NCBI RefSeq assembly: GCF_037893015.1
Contig: NC_133658.1
Coordinates: 62,229,636 to 62,293,635, forward strand
Length of the DNA: 64,000 nt
Reading direction: 5' to 3'
Source: Macrotis lagotis
Taxonomy: Eukaryota > Chordata > Mammalia > Peramelemorphia > Peramelidae
Under the pieces are notes generated by a model that saw only the letters and a list, made by a program, of their open reading frames with translations, was not told the origin of the DNA and made no database searches. Positions 58,463 to 64,000 of this stretch are shown piece by piece (position 1 is the first letter of the stretch; every line of letters starts with the position of its first letter). A program made the position numbers and the translations under genes.

Positions 58463-59299
58463 TCACATGCCGTGCTTCTTGCGGATGACGGCCATGGCCA
58501 GCAGCCGGTCCTTCTCCCGCAGCTCCTCGCGCAGCTTGGCCTCGGTGAGCCGCAGGTGGCGGATGCTGCCCTTCATCTCCTTCATCTTCACCTCCATCAG
58601 GGCCAGGATGTCGCGCTGCTCGTTCAGCTTCCGCAGCAGCTCCTCCTCGGTGGTGCCCGAGGACAGGGAGTACGAGTGGTCCGAGCCCGTGTCGGGGAAG
58701 CCCTCCTCGCCCACCACCACCAGCCGGGGCCCGGGGGCCGGCGCGGCCAGGGCGGGCGCCGCCAGCTCGGGGGCCGGGGCCCCGTCGGCCGCGGCGAACT
58801 CCACCTGCACGGTCAGGTCGATGGGCTTGGCGTCGTCGCCGGCGGGCGGCTGCGGCGGCGCGGCGGCGGGGCCGGCCTCCACGGCGGCCTGCAGGGTGAG
58901 CAGCACGGCGGCCGAGGCCGACACGAGCGACGCCTGCGGCGCGGCCGGCGGCGGGGCGGCCGGCGGCTGGGGCGGGGCGGGCGGCGGCGGCCTCCTGCGG
59001 GCGGCCCCCGCCGCGCCGCCGGGCCGCCGGGCCTTGCGCTCGTTGACGCCGCGCAGCGGGAAGATGGTGGGGACGCGCACCGTGTAGGTCTTGCGGCCGC
59101 CCTGGAAGTGCACGCTGCACAGGCGGTGGCCGGCCGTGGGCTGGAAGGTGGAGAAGCAGCCGCTGACGCCGGCGCGGGACACGTTCTTCAGCCACTGGCG
59201 CCGCAGCTCCGCGTCCTTGGGGAAGGTGTAGAAGTGCAGCGCCTTGTCCCGGTGCGAGTTGTTGTAGCAGCCCGGCACGCAGCACGTGAAGCCCGGCAT
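58463..59299 (-). CDS. THAP11: THAP11 (Ronin), THAP zinc-finger transcription factor, intronless CDS, 278 aa
   Basis: Nuclear DNA-binding factor that works with ZNF143 and HCFC1 on promoters of cell-growth, mitochondrial and cobalamin-metabolism genes. The start at 59299 gives [20 protein letters not shown], identical to the human N-terminus as I recall it; the 63 open codons upstream are GC noise. The THAP domain (residues about 1-80) has the C2CH set, with paired Cys near the start, CSVH at about 62-65, and VPTIFP closing it. A Pro/Ala-rich linker ([19 protein letters not shown]) sits where human has a long glutamine run. [15 protein letters not shown] and [13 protein letters not shown] follow. 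The HCFC1-binding DHSY motif lies at about 207-210. A C-terminal coiled coil runs from [14 protein letters not shown] to the end KKHGM. Human is 314 aa, so most of the difference is the missing polyQ and a shorter Ala-rich segment. GC content is extreme. Confidence 0.97.
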   Translation of the reverse strand: MPGFTCCVPGCYNNSHRDKALHFYTFPKDAELRRQWLKNVSRAGVSGCFSTFQPTAGHRLCSVHFQGGRKTYTVRVPTIFPLRGVNERKARRPGGAAGAARRRPPPPAPPQPPAAPPPAAPQASLVSASAAVLLTLQAAVEAGPAAAPPQPPAGDDAKPIDLTVQVEFAAADGAPAPELAAPALAAPAPGPRLVVVGEEGFPDTGSDHSYSLSSGTTEEELLRKLNEQRDILALMEVKMKEMKGSIRHLRLTEAKLREELREKDRLLAMAVIRKKHGM

Positions 59300-60480
59300 C
59301 GCGCCGGCCCCCGGCCCGGGGCCTCGGGACCCCCGCCCGGACCCCCACCCCCACACCCCGCGCCCCCCGCCCCCCGCCGCCGGCCGGGCGTCGGCCGCCC
59401 CGCTCCGCCCCGAGCGCGGCCGGGGCCTCGCCGCCGCCGCTCCCCGACGGCCCCGCCGGCGGCCCCCGCAGCCACCGGAGCCTGTCACTCAGTCGGCGTC
59501 GGTCCCGGGGCCGCGACCGAGAAGCGCCCGGGAGGTCGGACTACGCCCCCCACAATGCACCGCGCCGCGCGCTTCCGCCGTTGGCCGCACTGCTTCCGGG
59601 GTCGAGGCCGGAGGTGAGGTCAGAACGATCCGCCGCCCGTCCGGGGTGGGGGTGGGGGTGGGGGTGGGGGAAGCCCTCCCCGTGACGTTCCGCCGGGGCG
59701 ACGCTCCGGCTCCGGCCGGCGGAACGAGAGGCGTCTGCGGAGAGGCGAACCCGGGCTTCCTTGCGGGCGGCCGTGCGCCGCGCGGGAACTGCCTTTCCCA
59801 GGGTGCACCGCTTCCCGCGCGCCCCGCCCCCCACGCCGGGGCGGGGCACTACAGCTCTGGGCGCGGCCCCGCCCCCGCCCTGGGGAGCGCCTCCGCCCCG
59901 TCAACAAACGCACGCCCGGAGGGGCCCGGGGCCCGGGGGGGCCCCCGCGGGAACGGCGCCCCGGCCCGAGGCGCCCAGCCGGCCGAAGCGGCCCGCCGGG
60001 CGCGCCGACTTGGGCTGGGCCCCGGGGAGCGCCCCCCCCATCCGTGGCCCTCGCCACTTCCGGCCCTTTCCCCTCCCGTCCGCCCCACCCCCACCCAGCT
60101 TTGTCTCCCCGACTCCCTCCTTTCCCGAGGGTAACCCGGGTCTGGGGCCGCAGGAGCGGTGTGGGGCCGCGGGATGGGACACCAAGGCGGAGCCCACTGG
60201 GCAGCCGGGCCTGCGGGATTCGCCACATTCCCTGAAAACAGCTCGGGAAGGCCCGAGGCCAAAGGTCATGCCGGGCCCCGGGCCCCGGGCCCCGGGTTAC
60301 GTACTTCCAAATCCCAGCCCCTCCCCGAAGGAAGCGTAAAGTCTGGTCCCACTCGGCCAGAGCCTAACAAAAGGCTCCAGGAAAGCCGGGCGCGCGCTGC
60401 GTGGGGTCCCGAAGCCCCGGCGCGCTGCCGGGCTGAGTGCGCTTCCCTGCCCCGCGCCTCTCTGCTCCCCTGTAGGGGAC
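59300..60480. promoter_or_regulatory. THAP11: THAP11 CpG-island promoter, possibly bidirectional
   Basis: Dense CpG island extending from the THAP11 CDS to about 60480. ZNF143/THAP11-type elements: 59540-59564, with core CCCACAATGCACCGC and an ACTAC lead; and 59787-59811, with CTTTCCCAGGGTGCACCGC. There is a weaker one at 59848 (ACTACAGCTCTGGGCGCG). A TGCTTCCGGG ETS-like site lies at about 59591-59600. A good plus-strand donor (GAG|GTGAGG, last exon base 59613) could end a non-coding first exon transcribed to the right. In human that neighbour is CENPT. No CENPT coding exon is seen in the window. Confidence 0.65.
59642..59672 (+). repeat. GGGGGT tandem repeat, G-quadruplex candidate
   Basis: Five consecutive G4-5 runs separated by single T's on the plus strand, about 345-375 bases upstream of the THAP11 start codon. 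Runs of this kind with one-base loops form very stable intramolecular quadruplexes in vitro. Confidence 0.95.
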
Positions 60481-60849
60481 GAAGTCGGCTTGGAAGACAG
60501 CACAGCTTCGAGTTTGCATTTTTAAATCTGTAACAGATCTTGGATTGATTTTAACGGATATAATGCTGTTTTTTGTGGACCCCCAAAGGGGTCGGAAGAC
60601 TTGAGAAAGTCTAAAGACTCAAAATGGAAGAGAAGGAGATATTCACCCAATTCTTTGTGATTTGTGATTTTATTCATTCATTCCGCTATCTTTTTTTTAA
60701 ACAGTTAAGGAACTGCTCCAGGCTCCGCAGGGCTGGGGCACTTGATCCTTTACCTTTTCCCTTGTGTTTGGATTCAGCTACTCAACGCTTACAAGATCCG
60801 TTTCTGGGGTGGAATCTAGCTTCTAATGAGAGAATTTAGGCTCTCATTT

Positions 60850-61700
60850 GTATTTATTAAATATTTCTCAATTACATGTAAAAAACTTAATATTTTTAAA
60901 AGTTTTGAGTTCCAGATTCTCAACTTTTATACCTTCTTCCACCATCTTTCTCAATTACATGTAAAAAATTTAACAATTTTTAAAATTTTGGATTCCAGAT
61001 TTTCTACTTTTATATCCTCTTCCACCATATTTCTCAATTATATGTAAAAAATTAAACTTTTTTAAAATTTTTGAATTCCAAATTCTCTACTTTCCTATCC
61101 TCTTCCACCTCTTGAGAAAGCAAGCAGTATATCGAAATCATGCAAATCGTTTCCACATTGGACGTCACCAGAAAAAATCCAAAAACTACACGTACAAAAA
61201 AAAATCCCCCCCAAAAAAATTATGCTTAAATCATCACTCAGAATTCATCAGCTCTTTCTCTGAAGATGGATGACATTTTTCATCATGGATCCTTTGGAAC
61301 TGTCTTGAATTATAGTCTTGATCAGAGACTCCTTTTTAAAATCGTTTTTTTCTAGTAAAAAAAATTTCCCTCCTTCCTCTTTCCCAATTAAAAAAAGAAA
61401 TGAAAAACAAATCCCTGGTAGCAAATATGCATAGTCAAGTAAAATAATTTGCCACATTGACATATCAAAAAATGTATGCCTCATTCTGCATGTTGTGTTC
61501 AACTTCTTTCATTCAGGAGTTGACTAGCAATGGTTCCTCACTGAACCTCTGTAGTCAAAGCTGATCATTGCATGAGGACTGTAGCCTTTCAAAGTTATTT
61601 GACTCATTATGTCATATATTGTTTAAATTATTCTGGTTCTACTCATTTTCCTATGAATCACTTCTGTTTCTGAAGCTGTCTCCATAATTTTTCCAACAGT
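60850..61700 (-). mobile_element. Two abutting older L1 3' ends, one with a triplicated terminal unit
   Basis: On the minus strand 61700-61330 reads as an older L1 3' part (for example 'aaaatgagtagaaccagaat', 'gactatgcatatttgctacc'). Then 61330-60850 reads as a second L1 3' end ('acagttccaaaggatccatg', 'tccatcttcagagaaagagc'). The latter ends in three 83-base units at 60864-61112, each with CAATTACATGTAAAAA-like and GAGTTCCAGATTCTC-like blocks. Both copies are 5'-truncated. Confidence 0.7.
60864..61112. repeat. 83-bp tandem repeat, three units
   Basis: Units start at 60864, 60947 and 61030 with TTTCTCAATTACATGTAAAA (TATATG in the third). Each continues through an A/T-rich stretch and TTCCANATTCTC to CTTCCACC. 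Identity is high but imperfect, so the amplification is not new. Confidence 0.88.
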
Positions 61701-62110
61701 AGCATTGTTGGGCTAGTTTTAAGACTAAGGATTTGGCTCTATGTTTTATTCAAGGAAAGGGGCAGAAAAAGTACTCTGTTTAGCACAGGAATCAGATATA
61801 GGACAGGTCAAGTCAAAACATGACTGGAATCAGAAAGGGAAGCTTTTTCAGATACCTTATTATGTATTAATTAAATCAACCATCATTTATTATTATGTGT
61901 CAATAAGATTATTTAAATAGTTATAGAGATATCGATAGCACAGATTCTCCAAAGATACAAAGATGAAAAAAATAAAACTCAAAGTACCTGACCCCAAGAA
62001 GATTATAGACTAATGAGTTCTGCAATGATACTCTGAATTGTAGGGGTAATTTTCATTTTGGTGATTAACAAAGCACCCCAAATAAGTTTATCATGAAAAT
62101 GGTTATTCAT

Positions 62111-62804
62111 CCTTTGACCCAGCAATACCGCTACTGGGTCTATATCCTGAAGAGATGATGAAAAAGGGTAAAAACATCACTTGTACAAAAATATTTATAG
62201 CAGCCCTGTTTTTGGTAGCAAAGAATTGGAAATCAAGTAAATGTCCTTCAATTGGGGAATGGCTTAGCAAACTGTGGTATATGTATGTCATGGAACACTA
62301 TTGTTCTATTAGAAACCAGGAGGGATGGGATTTCAGGGAAGCCTGGAGGGATTTGCATGAACTGAGTGAGTGAGATGAGCAGAACCAGAAAAACACTGTA
62401 TACCCTAACAGCAACATGGGAGTGATGATCAACCTTGAAGGACTCGCTCATTCCATCAGTGCAACAATCGGGAACAATTTTGGGCTGTCTGCAAAGGAGA
62501 GTGCCATCTGTATCCAGATAAGGAACTGTGGAGTTTGAACAAAGTTCAAGGACTATTCCCTTTAATTTAGGAAAAAAACCAGATTGTTTTATTGTCTGAT
62601 CTTGTTACCTCTTAGACTGCTTGTCTCTTCTTTAAGGATATGATTTCTCTCTCATCACACCCAATTTGGATCAAGGTACAATATGGAAACAAAGTAAAGA
62701 CTGACAGATTGCTTTCTGTGGGGGTGGGGTGGGGGGAGGGAAGTAAGATTGGGGGAAATTGTAAATCTGAAATAATATCTTTAATAAAAATAAATTTAAA
62801 AAAG
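62111..62804 (+). mobile_element. 5'-truncated marsupial L1 LINE with intact target-site duplication
   Basis: Starts 'cctttgacccagcaataccg' and ends 'atctttaataaaaataaatt'. One frame encodes KKGKNITCTKIFIAALFLVA, then KCPSIGEWLSKLWYMYVMEH, the C-terminal L1 ORF2 segment. It is bounded by a 16-base duplication with one mismatch, GAAAATGGTTATTCAT (62095-62110) and GAAAATGGCTATTCAT (62805-62820), so the insertion is complete and fairly recent. Confidence 0.93.
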
Positions 62805-62924
62805 GAAAATGGCTATTCATAAGAGGCAAAAGATTGTGTATCCACAAGAAACAGGAAGCAGAGTCTTAGTCTGATTTGGTCTCAACCCCTCAAGATTCAA
62901 AAAAGTACCTAAAATAATTTTTTT

Positions 62925-63115
62925 ATATTAACAGTATTTCTTTTTTGCAATTACATGAAAATATTGTTTTCAACATTGATTTTTTTTTTGATTTTGAGTT
63001 CCAAATTTTTCTCCCTCCCTCCTTTCACTTCCCACTCCCCAGAGGGCAAGCGATCTGATACAGATTACATACGCACAATCATACGGAACATATTTCCGTA
63101 TCTAATATAATTTTA
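62925..63115 (-). mobile_element. Older L1 3' terminal fragment
   Basis: 'gcaattacatgaaaatattg', 'tttgagttccaaatttttct', 'agagggcaagcgatctgata' and 'acatatttccgtatctaata' on the plus strand are the reverse complement of an older marsupial L1 3' UTR. This is the same region that is triplicated at 60864, here in a single unit. Confidence 0.7.
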
Positions 63116-64000
63116 AAAGAATCTTGGTGAATCCAGCAGAGTTGTTGGGACCATCTCCATCAGCTCTTTCAGAATGCTCAGAAGAGATTCCTTCAACTTC
63201 TATGGTGAGTATTCCCCCCCCAACTGTGGTATTTAGATTCTAAATCCAAATTTACTGTCAATTCCTATGTTTCCCACAAACCAAATTGTTTTTCTACCCC
63301 ACATCCCCCGGTTATTTTGCTCTGTGGGAACTACATATCATATCTCATTATGCATGCAACTTCCTTAATTTTCCATCCTTAAGGATCTGCCTTTTCCCCA
63401 ATTAGTACAGAATAACTCCCAAATTAAAGGCTCTATGGGTACTGTAAGAAAAACAAGGAATATCATTTTTATCACCTTCAAAATGATTTCACTAGTCCCA
63501 GAAGTTGCTGCTACTGCTGCTAGAGCCACAGAAACCAGGAATGTTCATTAAAATGACCTTGGAGATCATCTGCTCCTATTGGTCAGAGAGGTGAAGGGAT
63601 CTATCTGTCCTTTGTCACACAGCTAACTAAAGCCCTGTTCCCAGACTCCTCCAGCATTCAATGTTATCCCCATTGAGCCAGATTTCTTCTGTGAAGTGAA
63701 TCAAATCTATAGGAGGGCTAGAAATTATGTTTAATTAGCATTCAAATATAATTCCCAGAAGCCCCCAATCCCAAAGAATTACAGGGAGTGACTGAACAAT
63801 TTGCCTCTTGTACTTTCACCTCAGAATTGACTGAATTCTTCTCAAGGGGGTGGGCAGTGTGTTACAGTGAAAAACTGTCCCAAAGAGGACTTGTTTTCCA
63901 CTGTGCTTCAGATACTACCTGTGTCCTTAGAACAGTTTGTGTCTCAGTTTCTTCAACTGCAAAATGAGGAGTGTTCAACTAAATGGCATCTTGGGTTCTA
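63116..64000. other. Unique DNA at the right end
   Basis: No gene or young repeat recognised. A MIR-like remnant occurs at about 63545-63680 ('ttggagatcatctgctccta', 'cacacagctaactaaagccc', minus). A second, plus-strand one ('gtctcagtttcttcaactgc') is cut off by the window end. Confidence 0.45.

Noticed and set aside
58406-59617. 403-codon plus-strand open frame opposite THAP11
   Set aside because: It is the mirror frame of a very GC-rich real gene. It has low-complexity Gly/Arg content and no family motif, while the minus strand matches THAP11 end to end.
59286-60339. 282- and 192-codon plus-strand frames upstream of THAP11
   Set aside because: Pro/Arg/Ala-rich island sequence, no match to the CENPT N-terminus or any family I know.
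60480-64000. CENPT coding exons, expected to the right in human gene order
   Set aside because: No histone-fold or N-terminal CENPT sequence in any frame; only L1 fragments and unique DNA.

Overview
The window is a piece of a mammalian, almost certainly marsupial, chromosome. Two things support this. Spliced genes match human 16q22.1 proteins exon by exon. The repeats include many tRNA-headed SINEs with an 'acttaataattacctagctgtgtggcc'-type body (WSINE1/SINE1-like, best known from Australian dasyuromorph marsupials), old MIR copies, 3' ends of marsupial L1, and SINEs with an RTE/BovB-like tail. I worked from memory of the human proteins and ran no alignment.

Four protein-coding genes lie head-to-tail on the minus strand. 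From right to left they are THAP11 (single-exon CDS, 58463-59299), NUTF2 (four coding exons plus a non-coding first exon, 31186 to about 52900), EDC4 (29 coding exons, 8608-25373) and NRN1L (three coding exons, 3569-7026). This is the human order THAP11-NUTF2-EDC4-NRN1L in reverse orientation. Human PSKH1 would lie beyond the left end. CENPT would lie to the right on the plus strand; I see none of its coding exons, only a possible first-exon donor in the THAP11 CpG island. All four reconstructed reading frames stay open across every predicted splice junction (NRN1L 176 aa, EDC4 1393 aa, NUTF2 127 aa, THAP11 278 aa).

Region by region: 1-3460 is repeat-bearing DNA with nothing coding. 3465-7300 is NRN1L with its CpG-rich promoter. 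7300-8600 is the short gap to EDC4. 8600-25760 is EDC4 with its CpG island. 25800-28330 is repeat-filled. 28331-36353 holds the NUTF2 3' UTR and coding exons. 36354-52777 is the 16.4 kb first intron of NUTF2, where most SINEs and one old solo LTR sit. 52080-53480 is the NUTF2 CpG island. 53500-57700 is intergenic. 57727-60480 is THAP11 with a very GC-rich island. 60850-64000 is L1 debris and unique DNA.

The genes do unrelated housekeeping jobs: EDC4 scaffolds mRNA decapping, NUTF2 imports RanGDP, THAP11 is a zinc-finger transcription factor, and NRN1L is a GPI-anchored neuritin-like protein. Two points stand out. The CpG islands of EDC4, NUTF2 and THAP11 all carry matches to the ZNF143/THAP11 'SBS' element, so THAP11 could regulate itself and its two neighbours. 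EDC4 also contains two introns with U12-type (minor spliceosome) signals. In addition, the glutamine tract of human THAP11 is replaced here by a proline/alanine tract.
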